From assembly GCF_910589235.1 (NCBI RefSeq), contig NC_060978.1:3238877-3302876 (forward strand): DNA of 64,000 nucleotides, written 5' to 3'. This stretch comes from Vespa crabro (Eukaryota > Arthropoda > Insecta > Hymenoptera > Vespidae). Position numbers and translations under genes: made by a program. Shown here piece after piece: positions 11,226 to 22,438 of this stretch. The notes under the pieces were generated by a model. It was not told where the DNA came from and did no database searches. It saw only the letters and a list, made by a program, of their open reading frames with translations. Position 1 is the first letter of the stretch. Each line of letters begins with the position of its first letter.

Positions 11226-11513
11226 CGGACTTCGCTAAGATCCAGATTGTCGAAATGGCTCGAAAGCGTTTCTCCCGGTAGTTAGACGAACGACTAATCC
11301 ATTCGGTCGATCCACTACCGGCATGTCTACGATGTCTACGTTTTCCAGCGGGACGAGAGATCGAGAAAAGGCGCTTGGAGGAGGAAACTCTGCGCAAGAT
11401 CTCACAGAATTTAGGATTCGGATTTCCCGTCAGGGGAAAACTTCTGACGATGCGCTAATCCGTCGACAGAATCTTATCGGCGCCTGATAAAATTACTTTC
11501 TCGGCATATTATT

Positions 11514-11538
11514 TCTCTCTCTCTCTCTCTCTCTCTCT
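11514..11538. repeat. (CT)n microsatellite
   Basis: About 12 CT copies followed by a pyrimidine-rich, T9-containing tail. Confidence 0.95.
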
Positions 11539-12250
11539 TCCTTTCCCAAACCTATTTTTTTTTTCTTATTCGCTTGGTATAAACCAAGATTCCTTTAAAG
11601 TCGCGTCCCACGGAAGAGGATTATCAATCTCTTTACGATCGATCCAATATCGGACTCACCGTTTGTCCCATGGTTCCTTTAACCACTACTATAACGAAGT
11701 TATCGAAATAAATTTTTGAATTTCTCGCCGAGAAGGAAGATAATCAATATTTTAGACCAATCGATTTTCCTTGCTAATCCCTGGAAAAACGCGAGAAAAC
11801 GTTCAGGTAATTCGACGAACTAACTCGTTCGATCGTATTGCCATCGTAAGTTTAGACCTAGAAAGTTCAACTTCGAAAGGTGCGGGAACTTGAGCAGCGG
11901 AGGACGTTCTCGTTGGATTTACTTTCGAGGAGGGAAAAGTTTCCTCCGAGAAATCTCGACGCGGTTATGACGAGCGCCTTATCTCCCGGCGAAACTACCG
12001 TCACTCGGTTAAGAAAAGTTATGTCGAAAGTTTGCATTCCTGGCCTAAAAGGGCGCCCGTACACCGAAAAAGGACTGAAAACTTCTCGATATAGTTGAGT
12101 CGGGATGAGTATAACGAAGAAGTAGAAGAAGATGAAGAAAATAGAGAAAGTGAGGGAGGTAAGGAGGAAGAAAGAGAGGCCCGATCGTTGTAAATCACGC
12201 CACGTCGACGCGATCTTTTTCCCACCATTAGGAAATATTTCAACGGCGTC

Positions 12251-12320
12251 TTGTTCTCTCTTCTTTTTTCTTTTTCTTTTTCTTTTTTTTTTTTTTTCCT
12301 TTTTTTTCTTTTTATTCTTT
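12251..12320. repeat. Poly-T / TTTTTC tract
   Basis: About 70 bp of nearly pure pyrimidine dominated by T runs, with CTTTTT-like spacing and a T15 core near 12283-12297. It could be the tail of an old retroposon, but no body is recognisable. Confidence 0.85.
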
Positions 12321-12709
12321 CCTTTCACGTTACACCACAGCAATTATAATCTTATACTTTTCAAAATACGTCGTTAAAAGTTTGCGCCTCAGAAAATTTG
12401 TTTGTACTAGAATTACATTTTCATTTGAATTTTAACGACCGTGGATTACATCGAAAAGTAGACGCCACGCATCGAGAATGAAATGTTAAAAATTTCGTTG
12501 TTCCGTACGCCGGGTAATGTCGAAGGGCAAATGAATTTTTCTATAATTCTTTCATAACGTAGTATTTCAAAAAAATTAATGTATTTCTTAAAATAGATCC
12601 CGACGTTGTTTAATTAGCAGATATATGTAATACAGACTTTTTAATTTTTCATATTATCGAAATTATCTTAGTAAAATTTTAATACGACCATCACATTGCT
12701 TTGTCTTCA

Positions 12710-12860
12710 ACGTGACGCGATTAAAATAACGCGGGCTGCGTGCGAGTATAAATTAATTACACGTAGTAAATACTGTGCGGTATTTCGTGTCGCGTGAGTT
12801 CCAAGTTTGAAACAATTAACCCTCGGGCCTGTTATCTCGGCAACATGCGGAGGAGAGAAT
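12710..12860. promoter_or_regulatory. Possible cis-regulatory block
   Basis: Unique segment with homeodomain-type cores (CGATTAAAATAACG, TATAAATTAATTACACG, GAAACAATTAACCC) interspersed with GC-rich words (CGGGCTGCGTGCG, CTCGGGCCTG). TATAAATTAATTA could also be read as a TATA-like element, but no transcript start is evident. Confidence 0.22.
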
Positions 12861-14116
12861 CTTGGTGAGAATCGAAGGAACGAGAAGAGGGAGGATACAT
12901 GAAGCAAGCCGCTTTCGGAGTGCATCTCGCAATTAAATGATTTATTGCCATATTATCGCGTCTGGAGTAAACCGCGTTACACAACTATTTAATCTTCTTT
13001 GATAGAAGACGAGTTGATGATGAAGTCGTTGTAATGGAGTGCATCTTTACAATGAACTCATTCAGGAAGGTCTTTCTTACGAGTGATAATGAAATAAAAC
13101 AAATCGATATATATTTCTTCGAAAACAATAATAACAAAGAGAGAGAAAGAGAGAGATTTTACTTAAGTACAATACAATAATAACTCACATTAGTCTCATT
13201 ATGATGTAACGATAATAGAATTAATCGCATGTCGTTTTTCACCGATATTCAATGCGAATGAAAGAAATTTTTTTGCGGCTATCGATGCATTCGAGCATGC
13301 ATAACGAAGTCTTCGTTTGTTAATCCATCATTCGATAGCTCGATTCGAATCCATTTTATTCGCGTCGGCTCTCGTTTAGGGTGTTCTCTCGAACCTGCTA
13401 TCGTCTATGAATAACGTCGATGGTCGATTCGGTTCGTTGAATCTTCTTGCCCACGGCATCTGTCTGACTTGTGTCGTTTCAAGAATATCTGCCCGATACG
13501 ATAACCAACATGGAACTTTGTATTTTGGCCATTGTCCAGGAATCGAAAGTTACGCTTTTACTTTTCGCATCGATCCTTTGAAGAAGAATCTTATCATTGT
13601 ATCTACTCGATTCCGCCTTTCAAAAAGAGAGAGGGAGAGAGAGAGTCTCTTCGTAGTTCTCGACGCTTTGTTCTCGAAAGCTAGATCATAAGTTCTTTCA
13701 ACGACCTCCAAAGACCGTGAAGCATTCCTTTCTCCGTTTCTCGACTAATTTCGTTAAATCACTGCGAGAATAAAGCGAATAGAAACTCCGGGACAAGGAT
13801 AAAATTCGCTTGCAAAATGGGATTGAAAATAAGATGGATATAGAGTATCAAAGTTTTGAAATACCCGATGAAAGAGAAAGACGAAGCTCGTGCTCAGAGA
13901 AAAGGCAAATAAAATAATAAAAGAACGACGAGACGAAGAAGTTTATGGCAGTGGCGCGAAGTGTTTTGCCAGTTTATCGAGGTCGAAGTTCGTTACCGGA
14001 CGCGCCACGGAAATGGCGAAACCTTGTCAGTCAGCCCTCCCAGAAATGCTTCGTAAAAAGAGAGAGGGGAATGATGAGAGGGAGAGAGAAAAAGGAAGGA
14101 AACGGAAAGAAGGAAG

Positions 14117-14122
<6 letters not shown>

Positions 14123-14160
<38 letters not shown>

Positions 14161-14168
14161 AGAGAGAT
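14123..14168. repeat. (GA)n microsatellite
   Basis: About 14 GA copies, then GGAGAGGGAGAGAGAG. It lies inside the window's longest open frame (13945-14532), which I reject as a gene. Confidence 0.96.
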
Positions 14169-14794
14169 CGTCCCCCCTATACGTAGCAGGTATACCCTGG
14201 CTATACCTTTAGGTTGTTCTTTAGTGCGAATTAATTTGAATTTAAGGGCAAGGCCACCACCTAACCTCCGTACCTACCAATATCTCGTAATTTTTCTAAT
14301 TTGGCTAATTACACGTGGAAAAAAATTACATGGAGAAAAAATTTTTGTTTTTATTTTTTTCACGGTACGGTTCTCGCCCTTTATTTTTTTCATATTATTT
14401 TCGAATCTGTTCATTAGGAAGAGCAAAAAATTTAATGAAAGAAAAAAAAGGAGAATAATGAGAAAAAAGAAACAAAAAAAGATGGTATTATTAGAAGCAT
14501 ATGGTATTAACAATTGTATGGAATTTACGTAAACCGCCTTCTAAAGAGTTAACGTGCAGGTAATATCGATGGATCGTCCAAACGAACGTATCGGCGAGAA
14601 AAAATTTCCTGTCATTGTATAGGCGTCGATCGAGAAACGTGGCTTTAGTGAAAGCTTTGGTAAAAGCGCGGAGAGAAATCGGAAAGCGAATTGCCCGCAA
14701 TTCCGTCCGTTCTTTCGCTCTCGTTTTCTCGCTTTTCAGGGGGTATTTAATTTCCGGAGAGAGATCGTAGAGAGGGAGATAGCAAGAGAGAAAG

Positions 14795-14797
<3 letters not shown>

Positions 14798-14835
<38 letters not shown>
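14798..14835. repeat. (GA)n microsatellite
   Basis: About 18 GA copies within a longer purine-rich region (14756-14850). Confidence 0.96.
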
Positions 14836-14839
<4 letters not shown>

Positions 14840-15232
14840 GTGTGAGAGAGGGTGTTGGACGTCGCGACGGCGTCACTCTCGTAAACAATACTAGGCACCG
14901 ATAGACAGATGCTATCCAAGGCCCTGAGGCCGCCGACGACTACGACGACGTCGGCCATGACGACGACGATGACGACAACAACGAAGACAACGACGCGATG
15001 CGTCACGACGCTCTTCTTCGTGTCTGCTGCCACGCTTCGTACGGACGTTCTCTGATTATAGAGCGCGAACGGATGAATATAGATATTTATCTTCGTCCCG
15101 AGGGAATAGACGGCTGCCTATCGATCGACGGAAAGAGGGAAGCGGCATAGCCATCTTCCGACGTCCTCTCTAAAATTACGAAAAATCAAGATGGAGCATA
15201 CCCTTGGCCAAGCTGTACGTTTCTCCTTCTTT

Positions 15233-15264
15233 ATCTCTCTCTCTCTCTCTCTCCCTCTCTCTCT
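15233..15264. repeat. (CT)n microsatellite
   Basis: CT run interrupted once by CCC near 15253, followed by TTTTCCCCCC. Confidence 0.95.
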
Positions 15265-16074
15265 TTTCCCCCCTCTCTATAGCTGGCGTCGAGCTTTCAA
15301 GGAAAATTGCAACAAGGCTGCGCGACGTCGTGAAGGATGGAGAATACACCCGATGAAAATTTCTTTATCGTATACGAGCTCCCGGATGTCTACACGTTAT
15401 CGTATACACTTTCTTTTCTTGCTATAATACGCGAAAAAGTTAGGTAGAATTTGCATGGAAAACGAGAGAGAATATTTCTTATTTTCATCATTTTATCTAT
15501 CCAATTTAGATCCGAGTACGAGCTTGTATTATCGATTATCATCCATTGTCGAGAAGAAATCCCCCTCAACGTCGTACAATTTTAATACCAACAAAATCGT
15601 CCCTGCATCGGTAGTATAAAACCTTTCGTAATGGTTTCGTCTCGAAGAAGAAACGATCACTATTCTCGTAAATATATCCCCGTTTCTCTCATTCCTTCAG
15701 AACGTAACGGGAGACACGCGCGCGGTAATATTTCCCGAAATCCTATGGAAGTCGACGAAGGAAGGAGAAGCTCTTTTCGTCCGATCTCAGAAAACTTCAA
15801 TTTCTCAGCTATAACAATACTCACTAGTCCGATATCTATCCCTTTTCAGAGAACATTGAGAGCCGCTTGCCGAAAGCCGATCCCTTCTCTTCTCGCTTGC
15901 TTCGTTCTCGACGAATATTCTATCATAGCGATCGTTTCGATATTTTCGAGTTAGATATAAAATGAAAGATTTATAACATTTAATCGGCCTTTCAACTCGA
16001 CCGTTTTTCAATTTTCTACTTATTTTTCAAATAAATATATAGTAACGAGACAAGAAAAATTTTATAATCTTTGA

Positions 16075-16077
<3 letters not shown>

Positions 16078-16105
<28 letters not shown>
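16078..16105. repeat. (TA)n microsatellite
   Basis: About 13 TA copies preceded by ATATATG. Confidence 0.95.
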
Positions 16106-16353
16106 TTGTTTTAATACTATGAATTCGGCTTACGGGAACGGTGAATATACGATGCGAATGTGCCTTCATAAAATTTCTGGGGAGCTTTTAGCGCGATAAA
16201 CACAGCGCCAACCTCGATTTCAGCTATTTATTTCAGCTTTGTTTCCGTTGAAATGCCACTTTGAACGCGAGCCTACCGTGCGTACGTGATAATTTATTAA
16301 ACGACGTCACGTCGGTATAATAAGAGCAACCTCCGCTTTCCTTCTCTTCCACC

Positions 16354-16360
<7 letters not shown>

Positions 16361-16393
<33 letters not shown>
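16361..16393. repeat. (TC)n microsatellite, left arm of an inverted pair
   Basis: About 16 TC copies. It is complementary to the GA run at 16461-16489 on the same strand, about 70 bp downstream. Confidence 0.96.
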
Positions 16394-16395
<2 letters not shown>

Positions 16396-16458
16396 ATACC
16401 ACTGTTCTCTCCAATTCACCCGGGCACAGCGTCCATCTACACTTTCATTCCCCTCGAG

Positions 16459-16460
<2 letters not shown>

Positions 16461-16489
<29 letters not shown>
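16461..16489. repeat. (GA)n microsatellite, right arm of an inverted pair
   Basis: About 14 GA copies. With the TC run at 16361-16393 it could form a long stem with a loop of about 70 nt in RNA or single-stranded DNA. Confidence 0.96.
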
Positions 16490-16492
<3 letters not shown>

Positions 16493-16709
16493 CGAGCAAC
16501 GGTGTTCCTCTCGACGTGCTTTTCCACCCTCTTCCTACCTCTTTCATCCTTCCACTCGTCCTTCCTTTCTCCCTCTCTTCGGTTCTTTCTTGCCTACATG
16601 GACCGGATTTTTATCACCGTCACTTCCATGTCCCGCTTTCACAGCCCTTTTGTATACTCTTCGACCGAGAAACGTAATCGAGTGGACACTCTCGTGCCAT
16701 CCCACTTTC

Positions 16710-16732
16710 TCTCTCTCTCTCTCTCTCTCTCT
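16710..16732. repeat. (CT)n microsatellite
   Basis: About 11 CT copies inside a wider pyrimidine-rich region (16690-16760). Confidence 0.94.
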
Positions 16733-17087
16733 TCTTGTCTATCTCTCCTCTCTCTCCCAACCGAGTTCGAGGGTGTCACGCGTAAACGCCACGACGATTT
16801 AAATGCAAATTTTTTCGGCAGGCTCTTACGGCCCTCTCTTTTTTCTCTTTCTTTGTATCTTCGTTCGCCATGGATTTACGAAGCTCTCTCTCTCTCTCGA
16901 ACGAGGTTTCCAAAAATAGTTGTTTCCACCAAAAAGTAGACGTGTCTGAGGTTTAATAAAAAAGAAAAAGTTTAATCTTTAATCGAATTATTATTTTTTT
17001 GAATTGCCTATATTAATAAAAATTTTTTTTCACTCTACAAACGACGACTACAAGTGCGAATCAATAGTCCTTATGGTCTCTTTGCAG

Positions 17088-17203
17088 GTCCGTTCACGAT
17101 CATTTCCATAGAATGAAACGCCGCGCGCCTTTGTCAACGATCAATCGGCTGTCATGCATCAGAAGTGATTTGATTTCGCATAAACGGATATGAAAGCCAG
17201 AAG
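17088..17203 (+). other. Exon-like segment, probably non-coding if real
   Basis: A pyrimidine-leaning acceptor (GGTCTCTTTGCAG, AG at 17086-17087) precedes a 116-bp unique segment that ends AGAAG before a strong donor (GTAAGG from 17204). The three forward frames carry stops within about 27, 9 and 105 nt. A coding internal exon is therefore unlikely. The sequence could be a 5'-UTR or lncRNA exon, or chance. Frame 2 contains ATGAAACGCCGC and stays open for about 27 codons. Confidence 0.15.
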
Positions 17204-18180
17204 GTAAGGGTGTTACTTTGATTATTTGACTCTTTGTGATTGCACGTCGTCGCCTATAGTGACATTATTTTGCTATATTATTACTCCAATGTTAATACTA
17301 CGATTGTTGCTGACACCACAATGGTGTCATTTGTTGGTAGCGTTTATCGAACGGGAACCTAATTAATCCTGCTTTTTTCCTGTCCGTAATTATGTACCGA
17401 TAAATCGTCAACGCGCTTTAGGATGGCAATGTTTTTAGAGGCGTTACTACTACCTACGATTGATGAACTATAAGATATGGAAAAATATGCAGCCTTCTAT
17501 ATAAAACATAATCTAAAAGAGAGTATTTCGAACGAAAGAAAAATAGTTGAGAGTTAGCCGAGTGTTAATAAAACAAATTAAGTGCGCTCTTTGTTCGTAT
17601 TATCTTTCATCTATACGACAATAGAAAATTTTCCGATGGTTCTTTGTACGCGAAATATCGATCCAAGAAATTTCAATCGACAGATGATTCGTAGTCGAAA
17701 TCTTTATCCAGGGACGTCCGAACGCAACTATAAGAAAACTTAGTTTTAAGCAACAATAATGTTCGTTCATAATTCATAGAACGGGCGGTCGTTGAAAAAG
17801 CGAAAACTTTGGAAATTCGGTGAGGATAACTGGTCGACTTGGAACGAGGGCAATATTTCCCATGCGAGAGAAGAACGCTCGAACGAATTGGTTCTCGACT
17901 GTAGGAAAATGAACTTCCGTCGAAGGTTGGAACGTGGATTCGTAAATCGGTTGGAGGTTAATGATAAAAAATTCGACGCTTTTCGAAGTTCGAAGGCGGT
18001 CGAGTGGGTCCGTAAAGGTTCCGATTCGAGCGAACACGCGGCCGCGAGCTAGTTGGAATGAATGGCCGATGGAGAGCGAGACCGTAAATGTAATGGTTCG
18101 ACTTTTGAGGCGATCGTGCCGATCAATTTGATTTCCTTTCTTTGGATGCCTTCTCTCTTCCTCTCGCCGTTCTCTTCACG
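17204..18180. other. Unique AT-rich stretch, no gene seen
   Basis: No repeats longer than 20 bp. TAATTAATCC (17361) and TCCGTAATTATG (17384) give a weak regulatory texture at 17330-17420. Opposite-strand open frames at 17774-18037 (-) and 17792-18052 (+) cover the same bases and neither shows a known domain. Confidence 0.5.
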
Positions 18181-18229
18181 CTCTCTCTCTCTCTCCTCCT
18201 CCTCCTCCTCCTCCTCCTCCTCCTCCTCA
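18181..18229. repeat. Compound (CT)n-(TCC)n repeat
   Basis: Seven CT copies pass directly into about 11-12 copies of CCT/TCC. The tract is all-pyrimidine on the plus strand (poly-Ser plus, poly-Glu minus). Confidence 0.96.
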
Positions 18230-20517
18230 TACTCCCGAACCTGACTCTGGCCGATGCGGGCTGGTAGCCAACGAGATCTTCCCACTGCTACTACCTTTAG
18301 CTATCTCGGTCGAGGCACTTTGCGCTTATAGTAAGAGTACAACCGCGTTCGGGCATGGAACGATTGAAGACCGGAGGCGAAGTGCCGGGAGTACTAATCG
18401 CGTTCCCCGCACAATTTACATTTAATCAAAGGGAAAGCCCATTGGCCACGCTTCGTGCTATTTGCTTGCCATTGAAATCTTCTCCCTCCGTGGTTCCCTA
18501 TCTCTCTTTCTCTTTCTCGTTCTCTTTCTCCCTGATTCGTTCGCCCACTCGACCGCTCTTTCACCCCGCGTGAATCGTCGTTCCTGTCGTGGACGGAATA
18601 CGTAAAGTAGAGGCTCGGTTGACTCGTCTGATGGAAACCGATTCGTTCCCTGTCCGAATACGACGTCGAATCGTTTGTTTTCGATTCCGGATCTCGCTGG
18701 TTGAAACGAACGTTCGTATCTTAGACAAAATCTCTGATGGAAAAGAAATCCATGTTTCGATTGCGCAACTAATAAATCGACGATTCGAGCGCGTCTTTCT
18801 CTTTTTCTTCGATTTGGAATGGTAAACGAAAGATCGCTGAGATTCTTTCGAACGGTACGGACTTGCTTTTCAACAGGGAAAATACGCGAGCGAGGGAAAA
18901 GTTGTAAAATGAAAAGAAATATTCCGATGGAATGGCGAGCACGGAATAAGAAGAGAAGAAGAAGAAGAAGAAGAAGAAAAAAGGAAAGAGAGGTGAAAAA
19001 TGTGAAAGAAGGACGAACGAGAGGAGAATTTAATTTTTATACGAGAGTCGAAAGAAAAAAGGAGTGCTTGTAAAAGGCGAGGAAAGGGAGGAAAGATGTG
19101 GGGGAGTGGGTGATAAACTCGGTCGAGAAAGGATGGGAAGAGCGTAGAGAATGGAAGGAGCGCGAGGATCGGCGACAAAAGCAAAAGGTAACGGGAGCGC
19201 GAGGAAAGGGTCGCGCCGGTTCGTTTCTCGAGTATCTCGGATTTTCCATTCGTTCGCGTTCGCTCCGTGTCCTTTCACTCTACATTTTACGTTCTCTAGC
19301 CTGGAGCACTGCGAATCTGTTCGATAAAACAGCGGACGGACCATTAGCTAATCCTCTAGAGGGTAAAACAGCGCCGCGAGGCTTAGGGTAGGAGAGCGCC
19401 AAGATAGGAAAGAGACCAAAGGGACCGAGAGAGATAGAGAGAGGGGAAGGTGGTGGGCGCCACAAGGGAGATTTCGGAGTGTGCAATTGATTGGCGCGGC
19501 GGCGATGCTGACGCCGACGTTGGTTGATTAGAATGGAGCAACACGGAATTCCTCTCTAACCGACTAATGGCACGCCGCAACCTATGTTTACTGTGATCTC
19601 GGACTGCGATCTCGCTCTATGCTACTCACGATTTGTCATCTGCAATGCCAATGAAACGACCGACCCTCGCCAGAAAGCGGATGAATTCGATGACGCGACA
19701 CACGCTTGCTGCGACTCATTCATCTTTTCCTTTTTTTACATTATTTTCCCAGGAAAATACTACGATTTACGAATTCCTTTCTCTATTCGATTTATTTTTA
19801 TTTCGAAGAAATCCACGTCCTTCGTAAATATGGACTAATCGTCGATTTAATCCTTCATAGAAACTCAACGACAAATATTCCTAATGAAAATTAAATGGAA
19901 CTTTAATGTCTCGCATTGATATACCGATTAAATTAGATCGTAATTATGCCGATATGCCTAGATATAATACGAAGATACGTACAACTATATTTATGGAAGC
20001 GCGTTTCACGCAAAGTGATTTAGATCGATCGTATGTTACGAATTATATCATCAAGCGGTAATATCTCGGGCTTTGTTATCAATTAATACCGATAATTGGT
20101 TATTATCGTGATGTAAGCGGATATCGTAGAATACATATTCGCACGTTCGTCTCAAGAGTAGGAACGTTCGACGCATCTTACGGATCGATATAGATAATGC
20201 AAGTCTATTTGGTACGATCGTTTCTTGATACTCGTATTTACCTGATCGACGTACATACGATGTATGTCTACATATTTATATAACTACAATAACTATAATA
20301 ACGCAAGGTACTGTTTCCCATTGCCATTAGCAATGTCGAGAGATGGCTCGACTTAAGTCCATAGACTCACGTTGAGTTTGATTTCGGTCTGGAGAGGAGG
20401 GTTTCCTGAAACACAAGGGTCGAGAGGGTCTTTGGTCGTCGTTGTTGAAGACAAGAACGCAGACATTAAATGGAATTATCGAGCTATCCCCGGGTTTTCA
20501 GATAGAGCGGCATAGAC
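18230..20517. other. Non-coding stretch, purine-rich centre
   Basis: 18880-19180 is strongly purine-rich (GAA, GGAAAG, GAGG), giving Lys/Arg/Glu frames on plus and Phe/Ser/Leu frames on minus. 19200-19560 is relatively GC-rich unique DNA with several overlapping open frames in different phases and no recognisable protein. 19900-20300 is AT-rich with many stops. Confidence 0.55.
18949..18980. repeat. (GAA)n microsatellite, imperfect
   Basis: About ten AGA/GAA units with one AGAGAAGAA variant, in a purine-rich stretch. Confidence 0.9.
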
Positions 20518-20520
20518 GTT

Positions 20521-20550
<30 letters not shown>
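20521..20550. repeat. (GTC)n trinucleotide array
   Basis: Ten perfect GTC units followed by GCCGTTGTC variants. A related (ACG)n array is at 52901-52956. Confidence 0.96.
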
Positions 20551-20555
<5 letters not shown>

Positions 20556-21246
20556 TGTCATTGGCGGCTTCTCCCTTCGTATCCTCCACCCTTTCCAGTC
20601 TCTTTCGACCGGCCAAACATCACCCTCTTCAAGCCGAATCTCAATAACAATTATTTCCGTTATTAGAAATTTAATAAAGGGAGCGTAGGCGCGTACACGG
20701 GGTACCGTCGTGTCGTGTTGCCCTTTGACGGCGAGTTGGTCGTCTGAATAGGCTGTTTTCGCCCTTTCTAATACCGCGAGGAGATATCCAAGGGTAACGT
20801 TTACTCTCTCGTGGAGATAGGGATGACTCGTCGAGAAGGCTTATTTCTTGATGGTGCCCGATGGAACTTGATCGGTGCCATCGAAAGGAGAGATTTTGGT
20901 TTTACCGTTGAAAAATTTGCAAGAAATATAAAGAGAAAGGTGGCATGCTGTGAGAGAAGGCTAAAGAAATGGCTAAAAAGAGAAAAGAGAAAAGCTCATA
21001 GAAGGGAGAGATATCCAACGGCACGGAAGAGTCGTAGCTTCACTTCGACGAGGTCTTCGTGTTCATAGTAAGTGAAAAGTGCCGACAGATTCATCTGTAT
21101 TCTATGAGCTGAGAATCTTGGCACAAAAGCTTGCACGATTCACACGTGCAGATTTACCTGGAATCTTTTGACGTTCCTATATTCGTACTCTCTTAGAGGA
21201 ATGAACTATGTTTCCATTCCTCTCGTACTCCCGTCTAAGATTTTCT

Positions 21247-21282
21247 CATATATATGTATACATATATATATATATATATACA
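21247..21282. repeat. (TA)n microsatellite with CA-rich tail
   Basis: TATATATGTATACATATATA leads into an AT run, followed by ACACAAAAACACACACG. Confidence 0.93.
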
Positions 21283-21979
21283 CAAAAACACACACGAGAT
21301 CTCTGAATGCCTCGTATATGTAAAAGCAAAATGAATCTATGGGGAAAGAATAGAAACGTCGTAAAATTAATTTTTTCGTACAATTTGCAATGATGAAGTC
21401 TTTGCACTAAGAAAAAAGGGGAAAAGTCCGCTCCACTTTTTTTTCTTTTCTTCTTCTTCTTTTTTTTTTAGATTGAAGTATAGCTCGAACGATGAATGGT
21501 CCTCTTAATTTTTCCAATAATGGCTCTGCGGTAACAAGGGTCGGCTGTTTATCAAGACTTCGATAGATAGACCACAACTTCTTTCTGCGCGTACGTATAT
21601 CCTTGCACGGATGGTTTTGCGACGGCGCATTTGGTAAGCTTTTTTTCGGGAACAAAGAAATGAAAGAGAATGATCGATTCTTCCTTTTCCACGTACCTTT
21701 TAATTGACAAAAATTATCTTTATTCAAATAAAATATAATACCGTACGTAGTGCACGATAGGAATTTCAAGGGAATTTAAATTCCTTACGATAAGGATAAC
21801 TTATTCTGCCCATTTCATTAAATCTTTTGCTCCCTGAGAATATCTTTGGTTTTCGAAAATGGTCGATAACACAGTCATCGAGTTCTATGTTCTTCCTCTT
21901 TCGAATCTGCATGCCAAAGTTTGCATCGATATACGAAATAGCGAAAGAAAAATAAAGATAGCTATAGTAGATAGGAAGA

Positions 21980-21984
<5 letters not shown>

Positions 21985-22040
<56 letters not shown>
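21985..22040. repeat. (GA)n microsatellite
   Basis: About 28 uninterrupted GA copies. Third-longest GA tract of the window. Confidence 0.97.
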
Positions 22041-22048
<8 letters not shown>

Positions 22049-22381
22049 AAGGAAAATTTGACTACGTCTCATATCTAACCAGAAAAAAACATATTCCGCA
22101 TCATCTTTGAATTTTCCTCCTTTGCCGCCTCCTTATTCCTTTTGCATGTTTGATTTCATAAGAAGAAACGAGAGAACGATAGTTCAAAGGGACTACGAGG
22201 AAAAATAAACTGCCTCGTGGCCGGAGTCTGTTATTTTAGCATTAACGATAAAAGCAGAGTATACTCGTTGCTGCTTTATTTATCTACTAGCGACAGATTC
22301 GCATCTTGTGTCAATCGTGTTGGTACGTTCCCCTTTTCTACTTGTAATAGAAGCCATGTACTCTTTCTTTCATCTTTTCTT

Positions 22382-22400
22382 TCTCTCTCTCTCTCTCTCT

Positions 22401-22436
<36 letters not shown>
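22382..22436. repeat. Compound (TC)n-(TA)n repeat
   Basis: About ten TC/CT copies (22382-22402) join directly to about 16 TA copies (22404-22436). Confidence 0.97.

Positions 22437-22438
<2 letters not shown>

Larger units (their letters stand above)
10959..14122. other. Non-coding stretch with hairpins and T-rich tracts
   Basis: Contains short inverted repeats at 11184-11225, a CT tract, a long T-rich tract and a possible regulatory block, each listed separately. Frames at 11867-12343 (-) and 11880-12098 (+) overlap on opposite strands and depend partly on the poly-T tract. A short GAGAGAAAGAGAG run lies at 13138-13156. No exon could be supported. Confidence 0.55.
14169..17039. other. Microsatellite-rich non-coding stretch
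   Basis: Five dinucleotide tracts fall in this stretch. Between them lie a CGACGA-rich part (14934-15010) that resembles a decayed trinucleotide array, and pyrimidine-rich DNA at 16500-16580 and 16825-16900. The 180-codon minus frame 14491-15033 is built from the CGA region (poly-Val) and the GA tract (Ser-Leu) and is rejected. No gene seen. Confidence 0.6.
20554..22380. other. Non-coding stretch, no gene found
   Basis: Holds the TA and GA repeats listed separately. A T-rich tract (TTTTTTTTCTTTTCTTC) lies at 21438-21470. The lysine/arginine-rich frame 20811-21068 and the minus frame 21407-21769 have no recognisable domain. Confidence 0.55.

Noticed and set aside
13945..14532. Longest open frame of the window (195 codons, plus)
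   Set aside because: It is kept open by a GA tract and a purine-rich flank. The translation is Arg-Glu runs and low-complexity Phe/Lys with no domain.
14491..15033. 180-codon minus frame
   Set aside because: It is made of a Val-rich stretch from CGA repeats and a Ser-Leu stretch from the GA tract.
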